Assembly (NCBI GenBank): GCA_021234155.1
Contig: JAJEKV010000080.1
Span: forward strand, 2,713,867 to 2,777,866
Length of the DNA stretch: 64,000 nt
From: Isoetes taiwanensis
Taxonomy: Eukaryota; Streptophyta; Lycopodiopsida; Isoetales; Isoetaceae
Reading direction: 5' to 3'
Notes under the pieces: model-generated
Told to the model about the DNA's origin: nothing
Databases searched by the model: none
Seen by the model: the letters and a program-made list of their open reading frames with translations, nothing else
Shown here: in pieces, positions 10,292-24,505 of the stretch
How positions within the stretch are numbered: position 1 is the first letter of the stretch
Layout: the number at the start of each line of letters is the position of its first letter
Translations under genes and position numbers: made by a program

Positions 10292-12131
10292 TTTAGCAAA
10301 TGTGGATAGTAGAAGGAAGCATGCAATTTTGCATTCGTAGGCCTCAAGGCATTGTCGTAATGATGTTTAGTGAATTGGCCCTTGTAGACCTTAGAATAGT
10401 TGGTCCTAGAGGGTGTCTGTAATTTGAAGAGGTTGTATTCATGGAGTTTTAATGTTTGGATAAATATATGATGAGGATTTATGTATAATAAAGGATCCAC
10501 AACATTGTAATGACAATGAAGTTGTTAGTCTTTTGGTAGGTAATTTATGTGGGTTGAACTTGCAATAGGTTATGTACCAGGCATTTAGCCACCTCTCGAA
10601 TAGAAAGCATGTACCTATAAGAAAGTGGTGGCTCTGGCAAAAGCACCAGAATTCGTCATTAAACTTTCTTGAATAGATAAGGTGTTGGGGCCACCTTAGA
10701 TGTAATGATTATGGCTAGGAATATACATTCATCAACCTTTCTGGCATCATGTTCAAGATTGCAAGACAGCTAGGGGCAGTAGAGAGGGATTTTGTTGAAG
10801 GGAAGCTAGCAGGCCCTAAAATAATGGTCTTTCTTTCAACCAGCCCTCATTACAGGGGTTCGAAACCAATAATTCTCATGTGAAAGAGAGCTTGACATGT
10901 AAAGATGTAATGTCTAAAAAACAATTGTTGTTCTCCTTGTACATTCATGTTTCCTAGTGCTCCCATTATGCAGACTTCTAGAAAGTAGTAGCACTAACCA
11001 AGGATATACTATAAGTGCATAGCTCTGCTAACATAGAAATTTGGATGGACCGTCACTATCATTACCAGGATATAAATCAATATTGCTTTTAGAAAACCCT
11101 TTTTTTTCTTGCATTCTAAGGTCTGAACTGGTGTGCAACACCCACGATTTTATTATAGACATCAAGGCCAAAATTCATATGGCCGATTTAGCAAGAGAAG
11201 AATTTGAGACTTGCGGACACAACATCAACAATAAATGCCCTGGAAGATGCAAAACACCCTGAAAGATGCAGTATAACAATCCGAATGCCCCAACAGATTT
11301 TGGAGCATAGCGCATTAGTAGCACCTAATAATCCGAGCCGCTCCATTGACATCACTTTGAAGTGATATTCAATTGACTAATGAATAACAATGTCCTTGGA
11401 AAAATCTACATTGTTGGAGCCCTTGAAAACTGTTAATATAATATACGAACTATTTGCCTTGCTACAGTCAAGAAAGGCAAGTTGCTAGTCTTTAGTATGC
11501 ACAATTGTTCTTATGTCGCCCAGATTTAAAGTATCATAACTTTTTGATGTGCCATGAGGCTGCATGGCTAGGCTTTAGTAGTGTTAATCTTGAATTAAGC
11601 TTCATTGTGTCTACGCAAAGGTATCATAAGAGACCTTTTCTACAATTGTATACATGCTAGTTTCAATTAAATGCAAGGTAAGCAGCATAGGAACTACGAT
11701 TTGATAATGCAATATGCAACCTCTGTTTCTTTGCTTCACATTAGGTTGAAACTGACAACGCGTGATGGTTTCTATTGTCAGGCTAATAAAATACACCTCT
11801 CCATTCTTTATTAAAATGTTCAAAAATGTTGATAATCAAGACATCGCGAGACATATCATGGGATTACGACCTTCAATCAAGAAAAGAGAATGGAATACAT
11901 GCAAGCCAATGGCAGTACACATTGATATGGAATGTTATTTTTGGTATCTAGAAAAAATACTCAAAGACACCTCATTGCAATAAAGCTATTGCTTCTATGC
12001 ATCCAATCACAATTCCCCAAAATGCCGCCACCTCACCACTAATAGTAGAGCATACAATCGCGATGAAGCTTCAAACAATCTGCAGAGGGAGCTAACAATG
12101 CCAGAGGAACTCCATGGGAGGTGGTTGCTAC
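10292..12131. other. Gene-free stretch
   Basis: Probably the body of the second Helitron-like element followed by unique sequence. No coding region, 5' Helitron end or other feature could be supported. Confidence 0.4.
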
Positions 12132-12600
12132 GTAGCAAAATGATGCCTCAGCCATGTCGATTTCCTTTCCACAACCACCATCTGTATCGCTTGCCTACAA
12201 ATCTAATTCATTGGGTCCTCACATGCATGAAATCAATCTCTAAGAGAGCCAATATGAATCTCTAAGAGAGTTAAGAGAAATTGCTCTTAATTCTAAGAGA
12301 CTTGAAGAACATGCTATTTACATTTGAAATTAGCCATCCTCACCCCAAGAAGTAAAATGTAGCAAAATGATGCCTCAGCCATGTCGATTTCGTTTCCACA
12401 ACCACCATCTATATTGCTTGCATCCATGATCTCTAATTGCTAACCTATGAAGGCATTACAACTCTAGTTTATTCGGTCTTCACATGCATGAAATCAATCT
12501 CTAAGAGAGCCAATATGAAATTGGTCTTAATTCTAACAAACTTGAAGAACATGCTATTTACATTTGAATTTAGTCATCCTCACCTGCAAGTAAAAATGTA
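12132..12600. repeat. About 227-bp imperfect tandem duplication
   Basis: GTAGCAAAATGATGCCTCAG occurs at 12132 and again at 12359. The shared order of blocks (CCATGTCGATTTC, CACATGCATGAAATC, TCTAAGAGAGCCAATATGAA, GAACATGCTATTTACATTTG) shows two units with internal indels. Unit 1 also holds a smaller repeat of TCTCTAAGAGAG. Confidence 0.85.
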
Positions 12601-14225
12601 GCAGCCATCAATATAAAAACCACAGACTTGTCTCTATGAGAAATTCCTTTGAAGCAAGCTAGAGTGCAATCATGCCATCTGGTCTCAAAATCATCACATT
12701 AGACGTTTTAACGAATTATATTTCAGCTCATGAGCAAAGCAGAATTATAAACATGGTCGTATCAAAACTGAAACACAGAAATATACCTTATTAACATGGA
12801 CTTTTGCAATGGCAACAGTGATTTTATGAGTAGAGAATGATCTTATCCATTTACCTCAGCAAGTATCTTTTGCAAATGAGAGAAGATAAGTTAGTTTAGA
12901 ATAAATCAACTGGCAAAATTTAGCACAACATTATTACTGCAATCATCATTAACAGTGATTGCTACTCCAAAGACTAATCTGCTACATTTTCCTAAGAAAA
13001 AGGCAACATAGATTCAAATCCTAACTGGATGAAAAGGTGCTTTAATAATACGGAGATGCCGCATATTTGCATAACAAATGCTTGAATAGACCGTTAAGCA
13101 CTTGCCTTGGATATGGGCTCTGATATTCTTGCTAGTTCTTTGGAGGCTTCAACATGCCAGACATACAAAGGGTATCAGTGCCTCGAATAGATCTTGCAAG
13201 GTCTAATTTTTCTAAGCTTAGGAATGATATTCTCACAATATCCTCATAGTGTAAGTGAGAAATGCTGCAATGTAATGGCATATCTGAGACCTAAAGCTTT
13301 AATGTAGATTTCAAGAAATGAAATTTCTTCCAAAATCCTGGCATCTATTTTCAGCAGAAGTGCAAGTCCTGGTATCTACAGCATAAAAGGAAAACATATG
13401 AAGGAACCCACATTGAAAACATAAAGCTTGAGCACGTGAAGAATGTTCTCTATCAGAGAGCTAGAGAGCTAGGAACGGTGAAGTTTCTACATACTCTTAT
13501 TCCTTTTTTGGAATGTTGGGGTAGAATTGAACATGCTATTTAATAAGTAAAACAAATATGATATTAAGTATGAAGACAAAAAGGAATTTATGGAACTGTA
13601 GAACGTGACCTGCGATTAGCCTCACGAAGTCGATGGCAAGAATTTATTCTACCTTGCTGGTAGGAGCAAGAAGCTTCTTTTATCTGAAATGCCTGAAAGA
13701 CTCATGTAATAGCTCCTTTTTGTATTCTCAAACTGCAGGAAAAAGCTTTTGATGTTGGAACTATATTGTGTGTTTTTTGAATGTTGTTGCACAACATCCT
13801 AGGAAGTTCAACAAAACACAATAGAACATGGCATATGGATCACATGTAGAATGGCTCACATATTGGAAGTTGCTCCAGAATTTTGATGGCTTCCTAACAT
13901 GTGTGCTTCTATGTCTGATGTACCAGGCAGACACAATAAAGCTATCAAAAATAGCCAATAAAGCTAATAAGAAATGTGCAATGTGTTAATCTATTACCTC
14001 TGTATACAACAAATCTGCATAAAATAAATAGAAAGGTTGTAATTACATGGAAGGCATGGGGGAATCTACGTTGGAAGGAATGTAATATAGGTAATAGGCA
14101 AACGACATGTCCACCATAGCAGATTTAGAAGCTAGATATAGAAGCCATACGTATTTGGGTGCATCATCCTCAGGTGGACTTGCAACTTCTAATAGTTGGA
14201 TGTATAATGCTAACTAACTTATTAG
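12601..14225. other. Gene-free stretch
   Basis: No gene, element end or strong repeat is recognised. Confidence 0.5.
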
Positions 14226-14242
14226 ATAGAATATGTAGCATT

Positions 14243-14352
14243 ATAACAGGGGGTTTTTTTTGTGATTTTATACGCTTTTTGGCATGGTTTTCATATGATT
14301 TCATGGGCGTATTGTGCGAGGCATACTAATCAGTATATCTAGAGTGCACTCC
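14243..14352 (+). repeat. Dispersed repeat B, copy 1
   Basis: About 110 bp beginning ATAACAGGGGGTT align with 52756-52865, including TTTTATACGCTTTTT and TCTAGAGTGCA blocks. A short piece with the same start is at 39441. All are preceded by an ATGTAG-like motif, so this may be the terminus of a repeat family. The two longer copies lose similarity after about 110 bp. Confidence 0.7.
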
Positions 14353-16485
14353 ACATTTTGATTGTCTAAATTCCATATCCCCAATGGTTTACCCCCTTTT
14401 ATTTTTATTCCTTTATTTATTTTTAATAAGCCATACATGCATACATGCAAGCATCGAGATGTTTCACTTTAGGGTTATCTTAGGGTTAGTTGAAGCATTA
14501 ACCCTCGTGTATGCATGTCTTTGCCGCAGTTCGAGGTGCTTGATTGCTTGAAGTTATGCGTCCCTTCGTTGGCCAAATCGAGCCTCCTGGCGGCCAAACA
14601 CGAAACGATCACAAATACAACTTTGGTACGTAAAGAAAAAGGATTATTCCGATGATGAAACCCGTCATTCAAACGGGCGACGAGCATGATAAAGAGGGAT
14701 GAGGAGCTGTTTACGGCCGGAAATGGTCGCCACCTACTGTTCGTAGTTCCTTTTGCCAAATTTTTTCGCGCGTGAATACAACCAATATTATGCTTCACGT
14801 GTTAGAGGTTCTCATTCAATTTGGTCGTAAGATTGGCTTGTCTTTGTTCGGACTAATTCGGCAGGGGCTTAAAAATATTGTTTTCCCATCATGTTCCAAA
14901 ATGCACGGAGCTTCGTCAAACCTCCACCATGTTGAATTCGTGACTAATTTCCAATAGCCCCTCGCCATCTACGAGCTCGTAATTTGGCAAACTCTCCACC
15001 ATATTGAATTTAGGCAAATCCCCAATAGCCCAGATGGCCAACCGGCATACCTATGGCCGGAGAGATGTGAATGGATTGTAGAGTAGTAAGAAAACATTTT
15101 GCCTCCACTGAAAATGATGGTTTAAACCGGGTAATCGATGAAAGAGGTCTGCTTAGTCCAAAACAAGCGAAAGACAAAGATTCTAAAGGCAAGTTGAGTT
15201 GATCACCCAAAAGTTTCAAAGCTCTTTTTAGGAATTGTACAACATGTTATAAGTTGCGTAAGAGACTTTGTATATTCACCGCACTATGTTATGCTTAATG
15301 ATCAATTCCGATTGCCATCCTAAGTTTCTTAGTCGCGGATTTTTACATAACATTGCGGTGATGTCGTGTGACAAAGATGCATCTAGTTATGTAATCAGAG
15401 TATGGTACCTTCTCCAAACCCGACCGGCCAGGTGCTTTAACTTATACATCATGATTTGGAGCGACTCTATGTATAAAACACTTTTGCTAAATCACTCTAT
15501 TGAAGTTGTCTTCCTTGCAGGATCAATAATTACAGATGTCTTTTGGTCTCGAGACCCTATTGGACATTTCTTTTTCTTTTAGTTTTCACCATCGAATTTT
15601 AATGGTGAGCCTAAACGAGAATCGGCCAATGCAAAGCATGTTTATTCACGCTCTCATCCTTACAAAGGCATCTATTTTTTGTCATCGAAAGGGCCTATTG
15701 GTCATACACAAGATCTACCGCAAGATTTATTGGGAGAAGTCACACGAGAAGTCGGGCAGGATTTTGCGCATAATTGGCTTTTAATTTCATGGTACATTGT
15801 ATTGTGCTTGGATTTATGTTACAGGTTTTCTAAACATGATTTTCTAAACATGATTTTTAATGGAAGCAAGGGACGACAGTGATGCAAGACTAAATGGCCT
15901 GATTTTGCTTCCTTAGGTTAGGACATTGGCCTTTCTTTCAGCGGAAGCTTTATATTCCTAAAGTGCGTCCTATATAGGCAAATGCCATTCAAAAGCATAT
16001 AGAAACAAATTCCATGGATATTATGGTGGAATATGTAGATGCTTGCTTGATGAACCTTTCACAACTGTTCAATGGATTAGAAACATATCCATAGGTAATG
16101 TAAAAGATTATATTGTGCACAGGGGTTAGTATCTAGATATTGGAGTACTTAAAAGTTCTTGTAACAAATGCTTGAACTCTTATTTTTGAGATCTCTTTGA
16201 TCCTATCGAAACCCCTTATGCTAGTTTGTGTACATGTTTTCATTTGCATTGTTTTTATGATTTTTATATTCTATAGGCCCTAAACCTTTTTCGTCACAGA
16301 TCTCACAAACATATAACAATATATAATAATAATAATAAACAATGATTATGACTTTTTCTTTGGTTTAGATGCTAGATATTCACTCAAGGGAGTTTGGACT
16401 GTGTATATGTTGTATTGTTATGAATTGCTTGTTTGTTTATTTGGTTTCGTTTTGTTTTGTTAGGGCCCGAAGGGCCAAAAAATTT
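14353..16485. other. Gene-free stretch
   Basis: No gene could be supported. The interval lies between repeat B and the foldback element and may belong to one composite repeat, but the 52.7-54.2 kb relative does not align across it. Confidence 0.4.
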
Positions 16486-16502
16486 TTTAGTATAACTACC
16501 AA

Positions 16503-16940
16503 CACATAACTATCACTAACATTAATTAAACAAACCATTGCATTTCACACTTAAAAATAAAATTCCCCCTTAAACCCCCTTTGGTTTGGGTGCATATTCA
16601 CACGGGGGGTGGCGTAGGGCGGCGAGAGCCCCTAAAATCATGCTATACATGTATACAATCAACACCATATAGTACATTGTCTCAAATCTTATAGTATTTC
16701 GCAAATTGTGTTATATAGTATACCAAAACTTGTACAGGCATACCCCACAAATGAGGATCTCTATGTACGGTCCAGATCGAGGAATAAAAGGCATATATGC
16801 TCATCCAACAGCTCTCGATGCCCGGAGTCACCCCCCCGTGTGAATATGCACCCAAACCAAAGGGGGTTTAAGGGGGAATTTTATTTTTAAGTGTGAAATG
16901 CAATGGTTTGTTTAATTAATGTTAGTGATAGTTATGTGTG
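16503..16940. mobile_element. Foldback element with roughly 105-bp nearly perfect inverted arms
   Basis: The left arm, about 16503-16609, is almost exactly the reverse complement of 16832-16938. Each arm contains a run of T-rich CCCTTAAACCCCCTTTGG and a TGCATATTCACAC motif next to the core. The core of about 220 bp is related to 53998-54225. No open frame is meaningful. Long arms, small core and a second truncated copy fit a foldback/MITE family. The superfamily is unknown because no clear target duplication was found. Confidence 0.75.
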
Positions 16941-19900
16941 AATATAACTGGCAGGTATCTACAGCCCTGTTCTAATATATTTGTAGTAAAGTCTACCATA
17001 AGATGAGCATTTCCAATCCAAAACCTAATCATTAGGCCAATAGTTATAGCTAAGGGGTCTCGTAGCGTAGTAGCCTTGGCAATCAGGAGCAAAGCCCTCA
17101 TATTTTGCAGAGCTGGATGTAATTAAAATGTTGCTATCTATCTCCATCAATCAATGATAAGCATTACAACCTCGGGCTAAAGCGCAATGATGTTAGAGCA
17201 CAAAGAAGCATTTGACTGGAGGACTGAAATCTACCAAGTAATGAATTTGACAACGAATTAATATAATAACGTGAAAAAACAAGAAAATTCATGCATTACC
17301 TTTTTATTCATCTATGCAAAAGAGGATCTATGGAAAGAGAATGATACGAAATCCATTTCCTTCAAGAAGAATTCAGAAGCTTCTTTGTAGAAACCTGATG
17401 ACAGATAAAAGAAAGTAAGATAAAAACCATTACAAATATATCAAACACAAAACCTGAACAAAGAGCAATGCAACACGTAAGATGCCAACACAGCCCACAA
17501 AAACATTTCTAAATCTAAGAACAATTTCTAGATCCTACTACCTAACGACAGAGAAGTGATTCGCTTAAACACAAAACGAAAGCTCCATGGCATACTTTCG
17601 AAATGATGCATCTGCGACCATCCGACCATTCCAACAGATGAAAAGGCTCTGAAACCTTCTATCCCTTCTAGCTCCACCCGTCCTCCATGCCCTTCATCCT
17701 CGCACATGCATGCCGGATTAGAAGGGTCGAAATCAGAAAGGGGCAAAATTGTAAACCCCAAATCAAGGCCAACGAAATTTCCCGATTTTTGGCAAATCAG
17801 AAATATTTTCAAATTAAACAAAAATTCCAAAAAGTTTTCGGAACCCCGGAAAAACCAAATTCAAACAATAGGATAACGACAGATAATGCCAACCAACAGT
17901 GGGAATTTACTTGGTGCCCTACATTTATAACTATTTCATGTTAGAGACGGCGAATGAGAATATAATTGCATTTGGTGCCTTATATTTGTAACAACCATTT
18001 CATAATGTGCAATGTAGAGAAATGGTTTTGAAAATTTGGACATCCATATATGGATATTTGCTACTCCAAAAGCTCGTCATATGTGTACCAGGAGAACCAT
18101 CGAGATGGCTATTGCCCATTCATTTTTATTCTCACATTTTGCGCATTTCTTAACGGATTGAAAGGCCTTTGTGGATTGAAGGTCTCCAAAGGAAATAATG
18201 AAAGAAATTTGTACTTTAAAGAGGGTATTATGACTCATGACAATGCAAACTGGTTGATTTCATGGATGGAACTAGGTATTCTAATAATAAATTATAATAA
18301 AAGTTTGTGATAAAAGTAAAAACATGAATGTCCAAAAAAGGCAATCACAAACGCTAGATTAATGTGATTGTTCGGATAAACTAAGACAGGACGCCTAACT
18401 TAGAATTCAGTTATCCTTCATCCTAAACTACCCTTTGTTGATTTGTTCAAACTCCAATATCAAACACAACGCCTCAAAGCTCAATATCTTTATGTTATTT
18501 TATCTTGAAGCTCAAAGCATCCAATGCATTACCATTGACAAAGACAATAAAGCATACATAAGAGTAATATGAGACAAATGCACCATCCGTAGACATAACA
18601 AACATCCACCCCTAATGCATTTGCGACTTTCAACTGGAAAGTCTGTTTTGATGTAGAAATCCCACTATAGTGGATCAAGGGAGGTGCATTATACATGAAC
18701 AAAATTCTTTCTAAACAGGATCATCTAACAGTGATAATTCAGTCACAATCGTCTTCGTTTATTTATGTTTGAAGGGTGGGAAATAACCCATCTGCAATGC
18801 CACGTCTTGGTTGGAGAGGCCTGTCTCAAAAGATGCTAAAATTTGAAAACCTATATAACATAAAACACATAAGAGCTTTTAATACTGAAAATTAGTTGCT
18901 ATTTACATCAATAAAAAAGCATGAAAACCGCATGTTTATTCTTGACCTAAAACCGCATGCTTTTATTCTTGTGGTCAACTTGAGCCTTGAAATTTTAAGT
19001 GATTACGTGAGGTTGCATATTCACTCATCGTGTTAACATAAGTCATGTATTAACACAAATAACATGAACATCAATACCCCGACGCTAAGCGCCTAGCATA
19101 ATTACTTTAGTAGCACAACCTTATCTACAATGGAAGCACAAATGTAACCATAGCATCAACTTATTCCTACACCTTATACATTCGTGATGCTTTAAGCTAT
19201 AAAGTAGAAGCATGTGGCATCTACCTAATGCCGACACCTTTAACATTCAACCCGAGCATCCTACATTTTACGCTCAATGTAGGGAATAGTAAACATGGCA
19301 TCTGCTCCCTAACTTCATGCCTTAGGGATTAACTATTATTACAACAAAATGTACTAAGCAAACAATTTCAATTCGTATGTGCAAAAGATCCAGCCAAATA
19401 AGAAATAAATGCCAAATTCGTTTTGCAAAATAAGAAACAGCTCATTTTACCACATACGTTTGCCATCATTCCACATTAGTAACTCAAATTCAACATCAAG
19501 GAGAAAGCTCGCCATAGCCAATCCAATTTGCAGTATTAAAGATGATACGATAAGGTGTGCAACATACAACATAACAATATAGATAATCGACAATGTTATG
19601 TATAACCTCTAGAACTGCTACCATAAGATAGGACTTAAGATAGAACTTAAGATAGGACTTATGAGGGATTGATTGAATGCCTCTTATTTTCTATCTGTTA
19701 TTGCCGACATCAAGGACAAAGCCTGCCATAACCATATCCATATCCGCTCCCTGCAAGAAACATTTAAGAACACATATAAGTCCTCATACTTGTTTTCAGC
19801 TTCAACAGATGGTCATACTTGTTCCCAAAGATGATCATACACCAATTACTCAAGCCGTTAGGTATCAACATAATGGATAAGAAAGTATAGCCCTATAGCA

Positions 19901-21399
19901 TAACCCTTTGATACCACGAATGATAAATCCATAAAACAAATTAAGGGTTTTAACACACAATACCGGATACTAAACCGCATTAAAAGAGAAAGGGCAAACG
20001 CTATGCTGTAATCAATCAAATGGAGAAAACAACTCCACATGCAAATAGTCGATGACGCGCACTTCGCTCTAGAATGGTGCAAATTCGAGCTGATTAGAAT
20101 GTTGTACTACAACTCATCCTTTTACTAAGAGAATTTAACCTTTAAACAACATGAATACAAAGGCGCTTCTTTAGTCACCCTGAGCACCGAGATTTAGAAG
20201 CCATCTAAAGCGATCTCTTCAAATGTAGTCAACTTAAACTCCCTCAAACGTGGCTAGGCTCTCCATCGTATTTGAGTCTCCAAACAAACCGCTTGGCAAA
20301 GAAGGAGCAAAATTAAATTAGCATCACGTATGTGTTTGATTCTAAATGCATATAGCAATGCATAGTGAAGAAAAATGCCTCAAAAAAGTGCAATAGCCTA
20401 GATAAGAAAAAGCTTGCGCATTCATAGCCAGCATAGTTGGAAGGAAAATGCATCTACCGCAACCACAGATGATAGCATGCAGCTATTGCAAGCATATATA
20501 TGGCCTAGACATGTCACATTTACATCCGACAACACCCTAATATCTTACATGCACAATAATCTATTAACAATGCCGCTCAAAGAAGTTGGCTTTCGCTTAA
20601 GACATATTTTAGAATTGAAAAGTGCTACAAAGCCATTAATGTGACCAAGCTAACCTCCTAAGATCTTCTTCTAGTTGTGGTAGCCTCTCATTGACTTGTT
20701 TCTTTGTATCCCTCTTGCCGTGATCAAAGATACCTTGAAAAAGTTGTAAAGTGACAAACCAAGATTGCATGGCTTTTAACAAATTTCCTTTGCCTACATC
20801 ATAGGTAGAAACTCATGCAGATCAAAAGGAACAAAATTGTTTGATGAGGCAAAGATGTTCGCTAGTTATATTAACAGCAATAACACTACATATCTACACC
20901 TTTGCCAATCTCTACATGCAACAATAAATCATTGAGAAGTAAAAACTATGAACCATCTCTGGCCGCAAGTTAAGCACCACAAACATTCCTATGCTCTATT
21001 GGCATTATCGACCTGATCATCCATAATCAGCCCGATATTTTCCACCAAATGAACTCAACCAACTCAACTCGTCCATGAACATCATCAAAATAACATGGGA
21101 CATGTGACATCCAAAGCTACGTCCTAAACTAAAGCATTCAACCACGCTTCTCCATTCATGCTAGATTCATAGAAGAACCAATAAAAATTCCACCGCCCTT
21201 TGTTTGAAAACAACAAAGATCATGCCGCATAAAATGAACCAGAGTCCAAGCAACCCATGCCTAAGAGCTCGGCCCTAGGGAAGTTGAAAGGATCGCCAAA
21301 ATGAAGGAAGCATAATATAATGTGGAGCATGTCGCTCATATTGCTTTGGTTAGAATACCTCATCCGCGCGTGTTTCTATATGTTCCGATTGTTGAAATG
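16941..21399. other. Long gene-free stretch
   Basis: 4.5 kb with no recognisable gene. Slightly GC-richer sequence at 17560-17860 has an open frame of about 100 codons on the minus strand, but no motif supports it. Around 19625-19660 a short unit (AAGATAGGACTTA-like) repeats three times. Confidence 0.5.
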
Positions 21400-23261
21400 C
21401 GTGCCCCCGCCAATTCTAAGGCCCATGCATCCAAAATGGGGAATGATCATCGGAGTGCCACTGCGGCAAAGTAGGATGTAAGGAACCGAACCCTAAGTTT
21501 TTCATGTCCCATGTTGAGCAACATGCCACCGTGAATATGAATCTCTCGTTGAATCGATGGAAAGATATCCCAAGATTGAAAGCCAAAATAGAATCTAAGG
21601 CAAACAAATGGATTGATTATAGCAAAACCGACATTTACCCCGCTAGTTTGTTCTTGCTCCTCCCATCCGTGATCCCCCTTTCTTACTCATTGTATCGATC
21701 TTTTCCTCCTCCCCTACCCTCTTCACCAAAATCAAGAGAAGACAAACATTAGAAGCACATAAAAATCGATCGAAGGGAAACCAGAGATTGACCTCGTAAA
21801 AGCCATGGAAGCTTATTATCCATAGTTAGCCGCCTGTGCAAAGTCTATTGCAACAAAACCCTATCGATCCTTTCTCATGCCTTAATCATCCTTATAGCAT
21901 GCCGAAAGGGAATAAATCATTGCATGTCGGAAATTGAAAGAGGGCAAATCGAGAAGGACAAATCGATCTACCCGAAAGATAGGAAAGGAAAAAATGAAAA
22001 TCCAGGATCGAATAAAAGAAATTTTTCCGATTTTGGAAGATCGGCTTTTTTCAGCACCCAAACCCATTAAACCTTAGAAAATCCAAATTTTAAGAAAATA
22101 CCAAAATGTTTTGGCCAAACCTAAAACCCAAATTAAAAGAGTTGATATAAAACAACATGGAAGTTGGGTCTCCGCTTCGCCTAAGGCTTAATCTCGATGC
22201 CATCCGGCATTCTCTACAAATCGAATGGAAGTTGGGTTCAACATTCCCGCTGTGCATCATTTTGTTAATGTTAACCGTGGCAGAATAAGCATAAATGGGC
22301 ATGGCAAAAATCCCTTTGTTCCTCGCACACAAAATCCTCGCGATAAAAATCACTTGTTTCTCGCTTATACCGCTTTTCCTCGCGGAAGAATCCCTTGGGA
22401 TCTCCTGCTACTTTGAATCACCGTGGTTTTGCTCAATCGCCCCCTTCATCCGCTTCGCGACAAAAAATCCCGCTTCTGCACCCTATATTTTCATGTGAAG
22501 AAATCCCCTCAGATTTCGCCCCGCTTTCCCCTCTCATAGAGTCAAGAAGGGAAGTCAAAAAAGCTGTTTTTCTGGCTTAACGGCGCAGAGTAGAATGGGT
22601 CGATCAACGGATATGGCAGGAGCAAAGAAATCAGTCAAGGTAAAAGCCGAAAAAAGAGCCGAGCTCTTACGTAAAGGAGGCAGAAAGTGCAAAATCGAAG
22701 CCATAAATCGAAGTTCGATAATAAAACCGAAGTCTTGAGAAGACGCCTTACAGCCAAGTTCAATTCAACTTCAGTTAAAGAAATGAAGAGGGTTTCCGGT
22801 TTGAAGGACCCGCCCCGCTATCACGGTCGCTGGGCCCCTTCCAAACCGAAAAGGCTCCTCATTCCATTCCCTATACATAAGAGCATATAATAAGAAATAT
22901 CACTAGATTTGAGAATCATTGGAAATATTTTGAAAACTAAGATTCCGAAAGGACTCGCAAGAGACACAAAACCTACCGATAGATAGGCTTTGTCATTCAT
23001 CACAAAAGAGCAAAGATAAATGTTTGAAGAATAGAGAGGGGGTAGCCGACCATAGGAACAATATCGACTACCCCGTAAAAAGAAATGTGCACAGTGCAAT
23101 ATAAAGGGTAATGGCGACAACTTCTCATCCGATAAAACCTCGTTTTCTCGGGTTCGAGGAAAACCCTAATGAGAAATGGTCGCCAACAACCTTGAATGTG
23201 TTGCCCTGAAAACCGAAGAGATGAGTTGATGGCGAACGCCAAAATATAAAGCAGACCCCGA

Positions 23262-23622
23262 AGAGGGCTGGAAGCCCCGCAAGCAAACACAAAACCCCTA
23301 AAAAATACCCGCGGAATGGTTAGAGAAAGCAAACTCATGCCCTCACGCAGCTAGGAAGGGAAGGGAGGGAAGCAACGAAATAGAAGAAGAACCGCCGGAG
23401 AAGACGCCGATAACCGGCATGCGAAAAGAGGAAATAGCCTTTATATAAAGCCGTCCTTTCCTCAATGGCGATCCGATGGCTCTGATCGATGCTATTCGGG
23501 AAAGGACTCGCAAGAGACACAAAACCGGGCCGACTACCAAAGAACTTCCTTAACTATAAGCCGAGGGCGAAACCCGCAAGCAACACAAAGAACTCAAAAA
23601 CACCCGGAATGGTTAGAGAAGA
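23262..23622. repeat. Imperfect duplication, about 298 bp apart
   Basis: A block with CCCGCAAGCAA-ACACAAA followed by GGAATGGTTAGAGAA occurs near 23262-23325 and again near 23560-23620. A related motif, GGACTCGCAAGAGACACAAA, is present at 22951 and 23503, so the duplicated unit is larger and diverged. Confidence 0.65.
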
Positions 23623-23644
23623 TTCAACATGTAGCGTAAAAGAG

Positions 23645-23925
23645 AGCATCACCCCAATAGGGTGGAGAACAAAGAGCACCCAACGGGTGGAAAACAATTA
23701 CGTGAAAAGAAATATGCGCCACCCACGAGGTGGAAATAAACAAAGATCACCCACGTGGAGATAACATCACCCAACGGGTGGAAAACACTATGCATCACCC
23801 AACGGGTGGAAAACAATTACGTAAAAAGAAATATGCGCCACCCCGGAGGTAGAAATAAACAAAGATCACCGCAGTGGAAATAGCATCACCACCATGGTGG
23901 AAAAAGCGCCACCCAACGGTGGATA
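23645..23925. repeat. Cluster of CACCC/GGGTG palindromes, part 1
   Basis: About ten short palindromes of the form CACCC-N(3-5)-GGGTG or shortened versions follow one another, for example CATCACCCAACGGGTGGAAA at 23765 and 23792. Spacers such as AACAATTACGT and AAATATGCGCC recur, so a larger unit has been reiterated. A weaker member lies near 24014. Confidence 0.85.
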
Positions 23926-24204
23926 ACAATCACGTGAAAAGAAAAATGCATTGCAAAATAATGCTAGACAATGTTATTTACAACATCACTAAAGATGATA
24001 AATAGACATGAATGTCACCATCACTAAGTGGAAAAAACAAAGACCACCCAACAAAAACGCTCCATAAAAACGCTACATCTAGAGAAAGATAAGCATCAAT
24101 GTAAAACCATAAAAAAAGAACATCAAGAACACGAAACAAACTAAAAGTGGCCATTTAAAATGTGCCCAATATAACAGCTTTGTATATAACAAACGTAAGA
24201 CACG

Positions 24205-24505
24205 CCATATCTAGATAAAGAGAAGCATAAAAAACGAAAAAATGATCCAATAGAAACCCATGTCGCAAAAATCTCAATGTGGTGCCAAACGCAATATGCA
24301 TCACATCTAGATAAAGTTAAATAGCAACCCATGCACAAATTAGAATGTGCCCAATACAATACCTTGTGGACAACAACGTAGGACACCCCATATCTAAATA
24401 AAGAGAAGCATAAAAATGGAAGAAAATCCAATATAAACCCCTCGCTTGAAAATCTCAATGCAAAGGCTAAACGCAATATGCATCCTATCTAGATAACGCC
24501 AAATA
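24205..24505. repeat. About 182-bp imperfect tandem duplication
   Basis: The block CATATCTAGATAAAGAGAAG near 24207 recurs as a variant near 24389. Both are followed by AAAATCTCAATG and AACGCAATATGCATC in the same order. Confidence 0.8.

Noticed and set aside
10760-10790. Helitron 5' end (GCAGTAGAGAGGG)
   Set aside because: It only partly resembles the complement of TCTCTACTA and is not followed by the expected T at the right place.
17528-17830. 100-codon minus-strand frame near 17.7 kb
   Set aside because: No signal peptide, motif or neighbouring exon; a local GC-rich patch explains it.
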